From Aldrovandia affinis (taxonomy: Eukaryota; Chordata; Actinopteri; Notacanthiformes; Halosauridae), in NCBI GenBank assembly GCA_029706075.1, contig JAINUG010000307.1, positions 810,001 through 874,000 on the forward strand: a DNA stretch of 64,000 nt, given 5' to 3'. Under the pieces are notes generated by a model. It saw only the letters and a list, made by a program, of their open reading frames with translations, was not told the DNA's origin and searched no databases. Positions 36,285 through 49,849 of the stretch are shown here, in pieces. Position 1 is the stretch's first letter. The number at the start of each line of letters is the position of its first letter. Both the position numbers and the translations under genes were made by a program.

Positions 36285-37451
36285 CTGCGGAGAGACAAAC
36301 GCACACGCGCACACACACACATTAAATAATAAATCCGTTGCTTTTCATTACAATCAATGGCGGCATCTACGCCACAACCACCTGCTGTCACCATGCGACT
36401 GTTTCCCTTCAGCGTGAACACACAGCTTGGTGAGACATCTGACAGACGGTGATTTCTTGCCTACCAGTGTACAAATCCTTCAGTAACCTTGCAGACCCAC
36501 CAGGGAGACTTGTCATCTACAAAGACTCTTATGTGTACAATATATATTCAATATGTATCCCTTTGTTTGTCAAAGCAGCACTCGAGAGAAACATGTCAGG
36601 CACGAGAATGCATGGCTACCTGCAAGGGACAAAGGCCTGAGAATACGTGCGCACAGGAGAAATGAATCAAGCCAGATGCCAGATGTGAACAGCATGCTAT
36701 TCCAACCTGGAAATATGTCATTTTTGAGTCTTCTCAATGGGACAAAGGATGGTAAACAGGGCCGGACCAACGTGGGCTTTCTGGAGTCCACTAGCAGAAT
36801 ATGATTTTGTTAGACCACGCCTCCTGTAAGGCATATATCGGATAAAGAATTTAAAAAAAGAAAGACTCCGGAAGCACCCATGAGCCCAGATGGGAAATAA
36901 ATGGTTTGAATAACAAATTCAATAAAAAAAAATGTAATGAATATAAAAAAACTAGTTATCACAATAACACGCATGCCAAAAGCATTTGTGATAAAAACGG
37001 CCAGTACGACTCCATGTGTGCTGCACACAGCCGTGCAACACAGGTCAATAAAGAGAAGGGAATGGGAAATAATTATGGCGTATCGTCGGTTTGCGGGGAC
37101 GACTCCCATAAGTCCTAAAATTGGTTTGGGCACCCGGTGGTAAACTTTAACCTCCCTTTAACTTGGGCGTCCTGTCTGCAGCAGGAACCGAAAGCAGGAG
37201 TTTGATCCTTTTAGTCCTCCGTCCGTACATTACATACGTGCTACAGTGAACACACACTGGCAGCCTTAACAGAAACAAAGCAGGTAGCACCCCCCATTGA
37301 AGTCACTGAGCGACGAAAGAGAAACACCCTTACCGCAAACAAAAGGAAATTAAATGTGTACTTTAGACGGGCAGTAACACATTTTTTGTTATTTTACGCC
37401 CCATGATTCATTTTCGATGGCAAGGTAAACCTTTTATTTTTATTTTTTTGG

Positions 37452-37820
37452 GTTTCTGATGATTTCGCCTATTTTTCTCCCAATTTAGTGGCCAATTATA
37501 TCCACTATTTTCTTTCGATTTACTCTCCCCGACAAACTCGCTGCCCGCCTCTGCGGGACAAGCTCCTTCCCCGAGGCTGGCAATGAACCGTTTCCTCCAA
37601 GACGGAACTCGCCTATTATTTTGTCCACAAGGTAGTCCTCCTGAGCTCGTGCTGGCTCACCCTCCCCCCTCCCCCTGAGGCGGGCAGCCAAACGCCGCCC
37701 CGGTCTGATACAGTCAGGTTTCGAACCGCGACCATGATAGGCATGGCGACCATGATAGGCACACTGGTAAAGCACCAGTCAAAACGAGTGCGTTAGACTG
37801 CTACGCTATCCGGGGCTCTT
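37452..37820 (-). repeat. Full-length composite SINE-like family A copy
   Basis: On the minus strand it starts with a tRNA-like head (ccggatagcgtagcagtcta, then ggttcgaaacc). It has the conserved GC-rich body (gagttccgtct, gcctcgggg) and ends aaattgggagaaaaataggc then aaatcatcagaaac. The head contains a local duplication of catgataggcatggcgac-like sequence. Confidence 0.8.
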
Positions 37821-40773
37821 AAGGTAAACCTATTTAATGGTATGGTGTGCTGCTCCGTGCCCCAGGCGCACCGAGAATAGTGCGCTGATCCCAAAAGGGG
37901 GCTCGAGAGCCAAAAGGTGTGCTGGAGGCTTAGCCCCTAATTCGAGCGCCTCTTCGCGAGGCGGAATCGTAAGATTGTTTCAGGATACACCGCCATTAGA
38001 AGCGGCTCTGTGTGTGTGTGGCCTGAAGGATGTTTTATATTCACACGCGGCGTGTCACTGCAATTAAGAGATGAGATTAAGACAAAAAACGACACAACGT
38101 CTCTTTTCGATAACCCCTCAATTACACCGGGGCTCTAATTTGACAAGACTGCTTTTTCAGAACAGCAGTAGACAAGCCCCCACCCCCCCCTCCCTCCGCC
38201 TCAGGACCAAAAGACTTCCAAAGTCAGTAATTAGACATATCAGTTTTACAAGTAGTCCTGTAGCCCGCTTGAGATATTATGCCCCTTATTTACTTACAGT
38301 GCGAGTGTCAAAAGATCATTCTTATAAGAAACCGTAAGAAGCCAAAATAATCTGCTTTGTTACTTAGGCTTAAGAACCTATAACGCAGAGCACAAAATTA
38401 GAGGGGAAAAGCGTGCACTTGAGGGTTTGAGCGCCGGTAAAGCACAGCGGTAAAAACATACAAGTTTGAGAGCGGTGGAGGTGCCGAATGCACCGGTTCT
38501 GCCAAAGCAGACGGGTTCCAGTGCTACGCGGTGACAATAAAGCCACACATCTTCACTGTACCAACTTCAACAAGCCTCCTATTCAATAGACTGCAAAACT
38601 GTACAAGACAAAGCGCAACGCTATTTTTATTAAATATTTAATCGATTTTTCAATGAACTTGGGCGTGGTGTTACAATTTCACTTAGACAGGGAATGCAAT
38701 AACATTTCCTTTGAGTAACATAAATTGGTTAAATCTCTAATCTGGTGTCTGACTTTAAATTAAATAACAGTCTGTACACTTCCATTAGCCGACTAACCAT
38801 TGGTCGTAATGCAACATTCAACAAGCCCCCCCCAAAAAACAAAAAAAAAAAACTTCCTTTCATTTGGAGGGAGGGATCCAGACAAAATGTCCCTCCTAAT
38901 CCCAATAAATATTGCTCTTCGAGCATTGACTTTGAAGATTGAATTATTTCGAGATCAACCGAAGGTGCAGGAGACCAGAGACAAATAAAAGCAATAATAA
39001 GAAACAGCACTAACAGCGGCTCTTGGTGCTATAAAACGGTGTATCATTTCAAATAACACTGGGAACAGTCGGATTCTCCCCGCTTCCACTCGCACGCGTA
39101 TTCCCAAACAATGCATTAAGTTTCCAAACTGATTATATTACAGAAAACCAATAAACATTTGTATAAATCATCCTGAGCAAAGTGTTAAATCAAGTCTAAT
39201 TGGTTTAACATCAAGAGATATTGTAGCTCCCTACTGTTTGGCTTTTGAGTGGATGGCTTAGGGCTTTACGATACGGCTCTCTTTACAGATGCAAGGTATT
39301 CCGCATTAAATACCCCCCCCACCCCGCCCCACCCCACACCACCCCCCAATTCTCTCTTTTCCTGGAATGACTCACCCAAGCTGTTAGTGAGTCTCGGTAA
39401 CAGCTGTTTAAGGGGGCAGGAGAATTCACTAAGGGCGTTCTGGGACCAAGGCTCGGTCTCCAGTCCCTCGCCCATAGGGAATTGAGGGGGGGGAGGTCTC
39501 GTGCTGCTTTGGGTCAATCAGCCATGTGGCCCCCAGAGAGTCTGTTACACAGGGGTGCTCATTGGACCGGCACCTGTGACCATTTCCAACATATCCCCTC
39601 AAATTATGACACACATCGGTAAGAAAACACAGTACGGGGGGTGTCACTCACGCATAAAAAAGACAGTGTTCGGCACACCTGTTGTCGGGGAGGAAACGCG
39701 CGTGTCTATTCACTGGGAGAATAGCAAATCAACATCCTGTTAGCACTCCCCGAGCGTTTCAATCCACAGCGAGCATTTCTCGAGGGGTCTACTCTGCCAC
39801 AGCGCCCGTGTGCGCGTAAAGTACCGCGCGACAGTGCGGGCGAACGAACGAACGGACGAACGTGCTTGCGGGGGGAATATTAATTCAACTGACCGGCGTG
39901 GCTTCAGCTTGAAGGGTTACGAGCACTTCTGTTAAGAACATGTGAATTGAGGAGGCTATAAGGCCTGTCGCAGCTGCCGCGGAGAAGCAGACACAGGCGC
40001 GCTCTGTAAATTATTCAGCAAATACCTCGATATAGTGTACACTACATATGTCTCGGTCGGTCTCTGCCTTTAATGGCCAGCTGGTCACCAATATGGTCCC
40101 CCGCCGACAAAGGGGCCGGACCGCCGCGCAATTCCATTACAGGCCACGCGCGCGCTGAAGTGCTTCCAAGATCCATTCATTAACTGTCCGTGTGAAGTTG
40201 TAGGAAATTATAATGGGAGCCGTGGCCTACTCTGAGCAGGGAGAGTAATGCGGTTTTATTCAAAAGGAAACATCACTTCAGTGCATTCAGCGCTAGAGAA
40301 ACACATGAACTTTAACAAAGGCCCCGGGAAATTGGCAGGAAGGCAGTTAGTCGCTATTACTCACGTTACAACCCCCTCTCTCTCTCAACTGTTAACTGAA
40401 ACAGTCATTAACTACAATGGCAGCTCGGCTATTCCAGCCACAGTAAATTGGAACACCACCACGTCTGAGAGAGAGGGGAGGGGGGACGTGCGTGTGGGAG
40501 GCTGGCTTTCTACAAGGAAATCCGTTACGATCACAGTTACCTGTTGTGCCCGGAATAAAAAGTCGTTCTTATCCTAAAATCTCATCCAGAATGATAAACA
40601 AAACAGGAATTATTTGTGCTAAAAATACAAGACAGAAAAAAAGGTAACATTCACTGAGGAAACGATTTGCATACAGGAGTCAAAATGGCAATAAGGCCTA
40701 ATTTGCTAAGCAGATTACCGAAGGCACACCAACGTTGCACGCAAGTCAAGCGCCTCCCTTAACAGCGAAAATA

Positions 40774-42296
40774 CAGTAGACTCTTTTTATTCCTGCCCTT
40801 GATACAGATTAACAAAAGAGATCGTATAAAATAAACTATACAAGTAATGAGCTTTGTTTTTATGCTCACAAAATTCTGAAAATTATATTATTTAATAATA
40901 ATGCATTGGCACGAACCACAATCGAACGGTTCACAAATTAAAACATTTTCCCAGAATCACAAATATTCACACCCGTTATCACTACTTTGTGGTTCCTCCC
41001 TCAGCCATTATAACAGCAAGTAGTTGCCTTCTGTAGTGTCGTACAAGGTTATGGAACTTCTTGGGGGATCCTCAACCATTCCTCCATGCAGAATTGTTCT
41101 AGTTCCTTCAGATTCTTGGGTTGATGTTTGTGGACTGCTTTTTTGAGTTCAAACCACAAATGTTCAATTGGATTCAGGTCTGGAGACTGAGATGGCCACG
41201 TCAGGACATCTTTGCTCTGTCATCCATTTCTTAGTTGCTTTGGATGTATGTTTGAGATTGTTGCCTTGTTGGAAGGTCCATCTGCGGCCAAGGTGTAGCG
41301 TCCTGGCAGAGGGAACAAGGTTTTTGGACAAAATGCCTTGTACATGCTGGAGTTCATGGTTCCATCTATTTTAATAAGGGCCCCAGGGCCTGTGGATGCA
41401 AAACAACCCCAAAGCATTAAAGATCCACCACCATGTTTCACCGTAGGCATGAGGTGCTTTTCAACATTACTTGCATTCTTTGGACGCCAAACATAACGCT
41501 GATGTGCATGTCCAAAAAGCTTGATTTTTGTTTCATCTGACCACAAGACACGGTTCCAATTGTAGTTCAGATGTAGTTTGGCAAATTCAAGACACCTTTT
41601 CGATGAATTGTCTTCAAAAGAGGCTTCCTTCTTGCAACTCTGCCATAAGGCCATTGTCATGTAGGCGTTGTCGAATAGTAGATTTAGACACCTTGTAACC
41701 CCAAGATGCCAGGTTGTTTTGGAGAGTTTGAACTGTGCCCCTTGGACTTCTTTTTGCCTCTCGAACCATCCATCTCACTACATGTTGGGGTAAGATAGAC
41801 TTGCATCCTCTACCTGACAGGTTAGCCACTGTTCCAGTGGCCTTAAACCTCCTAATAATTGATACAACAGTGGAAAGCGGTCATTGTAACTTTAGTGATA
41901 TTTTTTTGCCATCTCCCGATCTGTAGAGGTCAATAACCTTTTGTCTGATGCTTTCAGGGAGTTCTTTGCCTTTCACTATGATGATGGCTAACCACAGTAT
42001 TTCAAACGTGTGTTCCCTCTATTTCATACCCTAGGGAAACAGGAAACCATTGTAGGCCACTGTATAGTTTCATAATCTTCCAATTAACTTCAAATAAGCT
42101 GTATATTTATGAAGATTCGTTTTTGTTGGATTACATTTAAAAGAATAGTTAAGGGTATGAATAATTGTGATCCAGATGTTTTCTGGAGAAAAAAAAGAAA
42201 TTTTGAGCATAAAATATACCTCATTACTATATAGTTTATTTTATACTATCTCTTTTATTCATCTTTATCAAGGGTATGAATAAATAAAGTCTACTA
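40774..42296 (-). mobile_element. Tc1-like DNA transposon with about 200-bp inverted repeats
   Basis: The left end is CAGTAGAC preceded by TA; the right end reads TAGTAGAC on the other strand and is followed by TA. Inside, the ends match over about 200 bp: cttgatacagattaacaaaagag against cttgataaagatgaataaaagag, gtataaaataaactata, and atcacaaatattcacaccc against atcacaattattcataccc. An internal direct repeat around gggtatgaata gives the IR/DR pattern known from fish Tc1 elements. A transposase gene lies on the minus strand and is broken. Confidence 0.9.
41000..41990 (-). pseudogene. Tc1 transposase pseudogene
   Basis: Read from about 41990 downwards, it carries the N-terminal helix-turn-helix region (KELPESIRQKVIDLYRSG and the following residues). 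A second HTH segment (41614-41829) follows in one frame. The catalytic region (41220-41660) is in another frame, with WSDETKIKLFG (second catalytic Asp) and [16 protein letters not shown]. Downstream, remnants of the C-terminus (RIPQEVP, CYNG) are recognisable near 41050. The frame change near 41.63 kb and the degraded region after 41.3 kb make it non-functional. Confidence 0.88.
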
Positions 42297-43518
42297 TATA
42301 CGACTAAAAAGGTCTACTATATATATAACAAAGAATATATATAGAAATAACTTTTTGACCAATAAAAGTCCACTTTATATCACATCTCCAGCCAGTTTGA
42401 CGAGGAGGAGATGTGTGCTTAAGATTTTGGCTGCGGATCCACGGCATTACATGTGGAAAAAGAAGAAAGCTGTGAATCGACCGTTTCATGTGGTGACAGG
42501 GAACTTCCTCTTCTAATATAATTGTCTGCTTGATTTGTGTTATTTTGCACCACCGAGAGAATTAAAAACAATGGCTGTTCTGTGAGCCGGCAAGAACTAC
42601 CACCTCCAGCGTTTGACTCCTCCGGCCATTTACCAAGATCAAAGCTTCTGCGACTGGCAGAAGCAGGCTATTACCGCGGTAAAGGAAAAAGCGCAGAAGT
42701 TACTAACGTCAGTTAATGTCTGCTATCATGCAACACCTGAACAGTGGAACACATGGAATACACGGCCCACCGTGCAACAGTGTAAAATCTTTGTCAACAC
42801 CAACACCTTATTGCGATCGTCTACGGACGACGTCTCTCACTGATCAGAGATTAAACCAAAAAGACCGATTGTGCGACACGCTGTGAGTCGTCGCCCTCAA
42901 AAACTCAAAACCCTGAGATCGGCGTTAGTTAAATAAATAAATACGTGGAAAAATGACTGGGCGCCGCTGCCATGGCGACGTGCTCAACGCTATGCTAATC
43001 AGGCTAAGTTTCCTTGGCGGGCGGGCCCGGCTCCCCGCCTTCCGCGGCGGAGGAGGATGTTTAATTACTCGGGCGCGGAGCGGCGGGCCTCCCTCGCTGA
43101 CGGGCAGGCTGAGATTCCTCACCTGTCCAACACGGGAGACGCACCTGTCACACAGGACACTTAATCACCACCGCGCGCTCCGTGACCGGCCCCGGCGTGC
43201 CGCACTTCCACGCCGAAATTAAAATGAACTTTCTCGCCACGGAGGGGGGGGGGGTGGGGGTGGGGGTGTGGGGAGGCAAAAGGGAAAAAAATAAAAAAAC
43301 AGAAACGTTGTCATTTCCCTTCCCCTCATTAATATTCCGAGGTTAAGAGCTTTTCAGCGAAACGTAATTAATTGAGGGTGAGCCGACAGTAAACAAGCAA
43401 TTTCAAATTAAAGCGAAATGACGGCAGCGTCGTTTGTAAAATGTGAGCAGATTTTTGGCGACAGATAAATGAAGGAAAATGTTAAGGAGCAGAAAGTGAT
43501 GAAGATATTAATCTTCAC

Positions 43519-43621
43519 CTGTCTGTGTCAGCGTGCCACTCATCTCGGCGATGTGGGTCTCCATCCTGTGCAGCTTCTTCTTGTCCTCGCGGCTGCCCAT
43601 GATGAGGGGGAGGATGTATTT
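43519..43621 (-). CDS. PEX14: PEX14 exon 6
   Basis: A 103-bp exon encoding KYILPLIMGSREDKKKLHRM then ETHIAEMSGTLTQT, ending one base into the next codon. It starts after attgcag and ends ACAG|gtgaag. This is the segment directly following the hydrophobic stretch of PEX14 and leading into the coiled coil. It matches the vertebrate protein closely. Confidence 0.96.
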
Positions 43622-45845
43622 CTGCAATTAAAAAACATGACACCCTATTAGAATTCTCCTCAGGAAGGGGGTGGGAAGAGAGGGGGAAGGAGGAGAGGAG
43701 AGGGGGATGAAGGAGAGGAGTGGGCGCAAGTGTGTTTAACAAGTCTGTAGAGGGGGGGGTAACAAAGGGGGGGAACAAAGCGGCGGTTCTAAAGCCCGCG
43801 ACGGCGGGGCCTGATCACCTGCCCTGCACCCGACACCAGAACCCTGGGTTCTGCTCCACCAATACCCCCAATTCCCCATGCCTAGCATGCACAACAACAA
43901 CACACTTCTTTCCGAGAAACAGGAGGGCAATCAAACCCCCCCACCAACTACAGCCGCAAAGCTCCACTAAATATCCATGGAGAACTGAAGTGTGCGAAAG
44001 ACGTCTCTGTTCACATGCAGTCCCACGGAGAGAGGCTAAATAAGGCAGGAGGGTGAAATAAAGTTTGAGATCTTTTCGATACACAATATCTCATATTCTT
44101 TCTATATTTATAGAGGAGAGTTTCTTCATCTGCCAGCCCGGGCAAACCTTTAATGGAGTTGGAAACGGCCACGAACGAGGGGATCGGCGGAGCGCAGTGC
44201 GTCTATCCGGCCCAGGAGAGCGCTCGCACGTTAATAGGCGGACGCAGGCCGGCACTGCGCTTCTCCATATTTGATGTGTGCGCGTGGGCCCTTGTAGAGC
44301 GGCGGCAGAACTGCCCGGGAGCCAGACACTTTTCGCGGGAGTGAACTGGGCGTTCCTCCGGTCAGAGGACGCGAGAACAGCAGCAGAGGGAGCAGAGGAG
44401 GGGACGTGCCGCTGGCAGCGAAAAGAAACCGCCGGCTCCATCCACGCCACACCCAAGGGGGGGAGGGAGAGAGAAGAAGAAGAAGAAAAAAAAAGCTAAA
44501 GTTAAATACCATAGTTACGCTTCTTGTTTTCCCACCATCTCTTTCAAAGGGACTCTATGGAAGCTCAGCTCTCCAAAAAAAAAAAAAAAAAAAAATGAGG
44601 GAGCAAAATTTTTGTCAAAAACATTTAGCGGTCGATCGACGCGGCTGAATTTGAAAAATTGCGATCGTGCGCACCGTACAAGGGGACGTCGCGGAAGCTT
44701 CCAGAGCCTCCGTCGCCCAATCTGGTCTGAATGGCGCCCAGATGAGTGCGCTACGTCTCGTTTAATCTTTGTGCGGCTGTCTGGAGCCGACCGTCACTGA
44801 CGCAGGGCGAGCGCACGTGTCCAATGTGCTCCGCAGAGAACACGGGGACACAGTCACTGGGATGCAGCCAAGCTGCGATCCTGAGACGGATGGAAAAAGG
44901 ACGAGTGAATGAATTAAATGAATGAATCATCTCGACAGGGCGACTGTGTAAGCTGCCCAAAAGTGTTCAAAGGTCTTGAAACGGTGCTCAAAGATCTAGG
45001 GGGTACAACGTTCTCGGTACAAGACGCCGCCGGAGAGCTGCGGCGCTTACGAATGAACGATGTTCCGCGTAACGGGCCTAAGTGGAGCCAGAGAGGGGGC
45101 CAACACGGCCCGGGACGGCGAGGCAAAGCAGGGAATCCTGGACCGTTCCATCCCTTTAACAGTTTTGAGACTGTCATGGTTATTTACTCGTTTGGCCAAC
45201 ATTAAAAGGCAGCTTCCCGAGAGAGGGGGGAGGGAGAGAAGAAATCAAAAGATTATTACTCATTATTACTCATCACCCCCATTTCCAGCTCTTCCCCTCT
45301 ACTTTCATGTCCCGCTGCGGTATATAACAGATAAAATGGATGGAACGATTCTCTTCTTTTTTTCCCCTTTCTTTTTGGGGGGTTTCATAGAGAGAAGAGG
45401 GAAAAAATGCTTTGAAGGGACTTTTCCTCTTCTCTTACATCTGATTAAAGTCGTAAAAAGATATATAATAAAAATAGTTCCACAAGAAACTAGTCGGGGG
45501 GCCAGAAACGGGACGGGACGGGGGGCAGCATGGGAGGAGTGGGAGGCGAGGCTATCGCTTTCCCTCCGAGCACAGACGAGGGAAGAAAAACAGAATACGA
45601 AATGTGGAAACTCTGTGCCACAATACACAACGCCCATCAATAATGCACTGGAAACAATGAAGCCTGACCGGGGTCTAATCTGCCCGGGCTCGCTGTTTAA
45701 TACCGTATTTAGAGGCGCGTTCGGGGTCAGCGTGCGTGCGCGTGCTCATTCGTTGTTAGCCTTGTCGATGACGCTGGCGGCTTGAGAGAGATCCGTCGAG
45801 GCAAAGCTCCTGTGCGCTCCAACGGTGAATTATGTACGAAGCGAT

Positions 45846-46172
45846 GGAACGTCCTTTTCTACGTACGGCCCGAAACGTAGGGAACAGCTTACCGCAAGAA
45901 AAACCAGGGAGAGGTTTCATTGAAGAGAAGTTTCGACCGTCATTTAGCTAGTCTCAGCTGGAAATTCACTTCTTTAAGATGCCATTTATGCAATTATAGA
46001 TTTTACCCTCTTTATCAGTAAAAAATAAAATAATAATAATCTATTTTTACCCTTATTTATAATGTAATGCTTTGTCTTTTTTATTCCACTGTTTGTTTCT
46101 TTGTATGAAAGGTGATCTACAAATAAAGTGTATTATTACTATTATTATTATTACTATTATTATTAATATTAT
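45846..46172 (+). mobile_element. L2-like LINE 3' end with (ATT)n tail
   Basis: The end, gtatgaaaggtgatctacaaataaag followed by tattattac/attattatt repeats, is the hallmark 3' terminus of L2-clade LINEs in fish. Upstream (about 45880-45990) there are traces of the ORF2 C-terminus (gggaacagcttaccg and the following bases, cattcacttctttaaga-like). It is 5'-truncated. Confidence 0.65.
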
Positions 46173-46997
46173 TAAGAGACGGGGGCAGGGGAGAGCTTGC
46201 AGGACCGTGGTGCCGTTCACATGTCAGGGTGGTGCTGTGGTCGGAATCAGGCATGGGTGTAACAACACTCTCTTTCTGAGACCAACCAAATCAAACGCTT
46301 GTTCTGCTCCTGCTGCGATCACTTCCCCTGTACCCTACATCTAAATGCAGCAAGAAAAATGTTGCAATTATCTCCCTGGAAGCAACAAGGTAAATCTAAC
46401 CTAAACGATACCACGACATTTACACAAAGAACAAAACTTACTATTCACAATTTCGTTATTCGTTATTCTATATCCTACCAGTCAGTACTAACGGCTTAAC
46501 CACTTGCACGAGAACATAAGTCCAAATTGTCAGTACAACCATTTTTTATGCGTGTGTCTTTCTCATTAATCCACAAAAAAAAAGGCTAGGCTTGCATAAT
46601 GCTTTGTTTTACCCGCAAAGAGTACTTTTTTCCCCCTCTGGTGTACTCTGGAAAGTGCAGCGATTCTCTCACTTCATTCAATGCAATTTGACTTAATAGT
46701 TGACATGTAGGCCAGGAAATGAGCACAGGGGCCTGACTTTGGGTTCAAATTCATTAAGTCTTTGCGCCCCCCCCGGCTGCTCTATTAGAGCCTGTCACCT
46801 ACTGAGGACAATTACTTGTCACAGCGAGGCCGTGTTAGAAAGGCAGCCTTATAGTAGCGGAATAAACAAACGGGTCGAGAGACGGTGGTTTTCACAACAT
46901 CGGCTCTGTTGTTGTTGGGTGGCAGGTTGGTGGGGGGGGTTGCCAGAAGCAGCATGTTCCGTCACAACACAACCAAAGTCTGTCACAAATAAACTGC

Positions 46998-47165
46998 GGG
47001 AGGTGGCAGTGTGGTGTAGTGGTAAAGGAGTTGGGCCTGTAGCCCAGAAGTTGCAGGCCGCTTCCCAGATGAGAGAGTGCTGTTATACCCACGAACCAGG
47101 TACTTAACCTGAATAGTTAAGCTTTGTAAAGTCACCGTGGATAAGCTTGCTGTGCAATACGTAAC
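46998..47165 (+). repeat. tRNA-derived SINE
   Basis: An A-box-like tggtgtagtggtaaagg is followed by ttgggcctgtagcccagaag, a degraded B box, then gtgctgttatacccacgaac and caggtacttaacctgaat, and a tail with gtggataagcttgctgtg. This arrangement is typical of tRNA-derived SINEs widespread in ray-finned fish. Confidence 0.75.
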
Positions 47166-47789
47166 ATAACAAAAATACCCATTTTATTTCTCCCCTCTTG
47201 GTAACATTTTATAAAAGTCCTTTTTGAATCCGCTTTTCCTACCAAACAAGAGCACACGACTACAGTAGCAATGCGCGCGGCCTCGCCGTTGCGTTCTGTA
47301 GCTCTTCTGTTCGATTCCAATTTCGCTCGGGTCTTTTCGTTCGGGATTGTGGCTTTTCGCTCAGGCTTGCCGTTCCGTTCGGGTCTGCGCCTTCGCTCTG
47401 AATACGCTTTGTTCCGTCTCCGTTTCGTTCGGCGAACGGGCCCGCCGGTTCGAAAGGCCCGAGCTTCAGTGTCGCCGTGGCGACGGGCGCCAGGTGCTCG
47501 TGCCAGCTTTTCGGCACAGCGCCCGGGTAGCCGACGCCACCAGAAGTAATAAACACTTAAAAGTTGAAAAAGATTAAACGAGTGTCAACACACGCAGTAA
47601 TTAATAAGTGGGCTGCTGTGAGCTGTGTTTACAAGGTGCTCTATAGCATAAATAACGGGACGGCCAGGAGGACGGGGCATATGGTGCGACCGGTGCCACG
47701 CTTCTGGGACATGACAGCAGCGCGAGCCGCCCTGCCAGGGAATCCCACCTCGCCTGCTACGACCCGCAGGCTCTCGGGCGGGAGCGAGG

Positions 47790-47978
47790 GAATGAGAGAG
47801 AGAGAGAGAGAGGAGGAGGGAGGGGAGGAGAAATAAATAGATGGGGAGAAATGAGAATAGGAGATATAATGAGAGATAAAAGGGGAGAGTGGAAAGAGAC
47901 AAGTCAGAAAAGGGGGAAATGAGGGGAAAGACACAGAACGAGACAGACGCGAGGGAACGAGAAAGAGAAAGTGTGTGA

Positions 47979-48032
<54 letters not shown>

Positions 48033-48056
48033 GAGAGAGAGACAGAGAGAGAGAGG
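47790..48056. repeat. GA-rich microsatellite cluster
   Basis: Interrupted (GA)n, with the longest pure block at about 47981-48022. Confidence 0.95.
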
Positions 48057-48975
48057 AGCGAGCACGAGGGGGAGGAAGACGACCAATTTCGCAGAAAAAC
48101 CTGCTGTTGTTTGTTTAGCTAAGGGGAAGTGGTTGTTTTGTCTCCTGACACCTTTGGTTTTGACACATTGGTTTTTTTGCCCTACACTCCAGGGGTCTGT
48201 ATTTCCACTTTGAGACCTTGTAAGCTATTCTTGATACATAGATACCTATAGTATGTATGAGAACATACTTTATATTGTATTTATAAAATGTGCTAAATTA
48301 ACCTTTGACACATATACATATTTCCTCTATCGTTCTGCTGACAGAATTCAACTTGAAATAGTTGCTGCTATCAACTTTATTCATGCCTTTTTTTAAATTG
48401 TAAAACAAAAAAATGCTCCCTTTTGCATCTGAGCACTTCTCTTCATAACTTATGAGTGTGATGCCCGGAACCAATCTTGTTGCCCTTCTCTTTACTAACA
48501 GAATGATTCCAACTGCCGCAACACTGATAATACTGTCCTCCACATTACAAAATTGTAATGGCTAAAATAGAAGTTTACCCGTCACACCAAGTCTAATCTC
48601 AACACACTGATTTTTACTATGGTTATTTGAGTCACACTACCTTCCCCTTGTCTCCAATCAGCAGTGGATTTATAGGGCCGAGTGCGCCGTTCACATGAAA
48701 TGAGTCTTGAGCCCAACCACTGCTACCATGACATCATGGGAGTGCCGTAATCCAGTAGTTACACGCTGCAGCACAGCCACTGGGGGAGAGCTATTCCCAG
48801 CGTCTCATCTACCTATAAAACACAGTAATCGACTCCACATGCCAAAACACTAGTTCTGGGGCCAGAGCAGGATTAGTGTCACTCAGGAAGAGGGCTTCTG
48901 CACGGAGTGTGGTGCTGGGATTCCTGTGCCGTTTCATAGAACAACTGTTGTTATTTTAGAGGGCTGGAATCAAAG

Positions 48976-49155
48976 CCGGGGGGAGAGAGAGAGGGAGATG
49001 GAGAAGGAGAAAGAGAGAGAGACACTTATACTACGGAAAAGAGGAGGGCCGAGGAGGAGGGAGAGAGAGAGGGAGAGGGAAAGAGAGAAAGAGAAAAAGG
49101 GAAAAAGGGAGAGACTTGTACTGTGGAAAAGAGGAGGGAGAGAGCGAGAGGTAGA
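48976..49155. repeat. GA-rich microsatellite cluster
   Basis: Purine-rich repeats containing two diverged copies of an approximately 110-base segment with ggaaaagaggaggg. They lie close to exon 5. Confidence 0.85.
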
Positions 49156-49428
49156 GATTATCTCATGTTGGTGATGCAAACCGGGCCAGTGAAGTCAGCA
49201 ATCTGTACAACATCTGGGCCTCAGCTTTCTCCCTGCTGATGTAACCGCAAACTCAAGAAAAGAAGAAGAAAAAAAAAAAATCCAATATTAAATAAATTGT
49301 GCTGACAGGGGGTGATCACATCCTGCGAGGGAAATGTCAAGGTTTAAAAATAGAGAGGTCGGCCTACTGACACAGCGAGGACCGATAAGATCCGCATCCT
49401 GCTCTCAGGTGTCACGGCGATGACGTAC

Positions 49429-49514
49429 CCGGTACAGGTGGTGGAAGCCGAAGGCCATGCCCGTCATGATGATCGCCAGCGCTCCGTAGTCCCTCCATCT
49501 GTACCCGGGGGGGC
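49429..49514 (-). CDS. PEX14: PEX14 exon 5, membrane-associated segment
   Basis: An 86-bp exon that needs one base from exon 4 to complete its first codon. It encodes [20 protein letters not shown] then FGFHHLYR. The hydrophobic run [14 protein letters not shown] is the conserved membrane segment that anchors PEX14 in the peroxisomal membrane. The acceptor is ctctgcag|GC and the donor CGG|gtacgt. Confidence 0.96.
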
Positions 49515-49849
49515 CTGCAGAGAGAGACACGCCCAGCCACGTCAGCAAGGCCTCACGAGACGCACAAAACCACTCATCGACATGAAGGAAAGGCATCGCG
49601 GAGCACCGCGTAGGTAGCACACACAGTGGGGTGAACCTTACTCCACCTGGACGAGGATGTTCCACAGAATTATCACCACTCAGCTTTTCCACCCGATGCT
49701 ATGAGTTCCCAAACAAATTTCAAGGCGGGACTTCACCCGCAACAATGTATGATACGAAAATGCAATGCCTTGAAAAATATCTAAATAACATAATTACCAC
49801 TTACTAAAGAAAACAGAATTTGTTCAAAATAAAGGCAACATTCTAGGGA

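Larger units (their letters stand above)
36285..43518 (-). other. PEX14: PEX14 intron 6
   Basis: Non-coding apart from transposon remnants. It holds a full-length SINE-like family A copy at 37452-37820 and a Tc1 element at 40774-42296, plus a G-rich run at 43242-43275. Several stretches (38900-39200, 39900-40250) look unique. Confidence 0.8.
43622..49428 (-). other. PEX14: PEX14 intron 5
   Basis: Non-coding. It contains a poly(A) run near 44575-44595, an L2-like LINE 3' end (45846-46172), a tRNA-derived SINE (46998-47165), GA-rich microsatellites (47790-48056 and 48980-49155), and otherwise unique sequence. The long Glu/Arg frames derive from the GA tracts. Confidence 0.8.
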
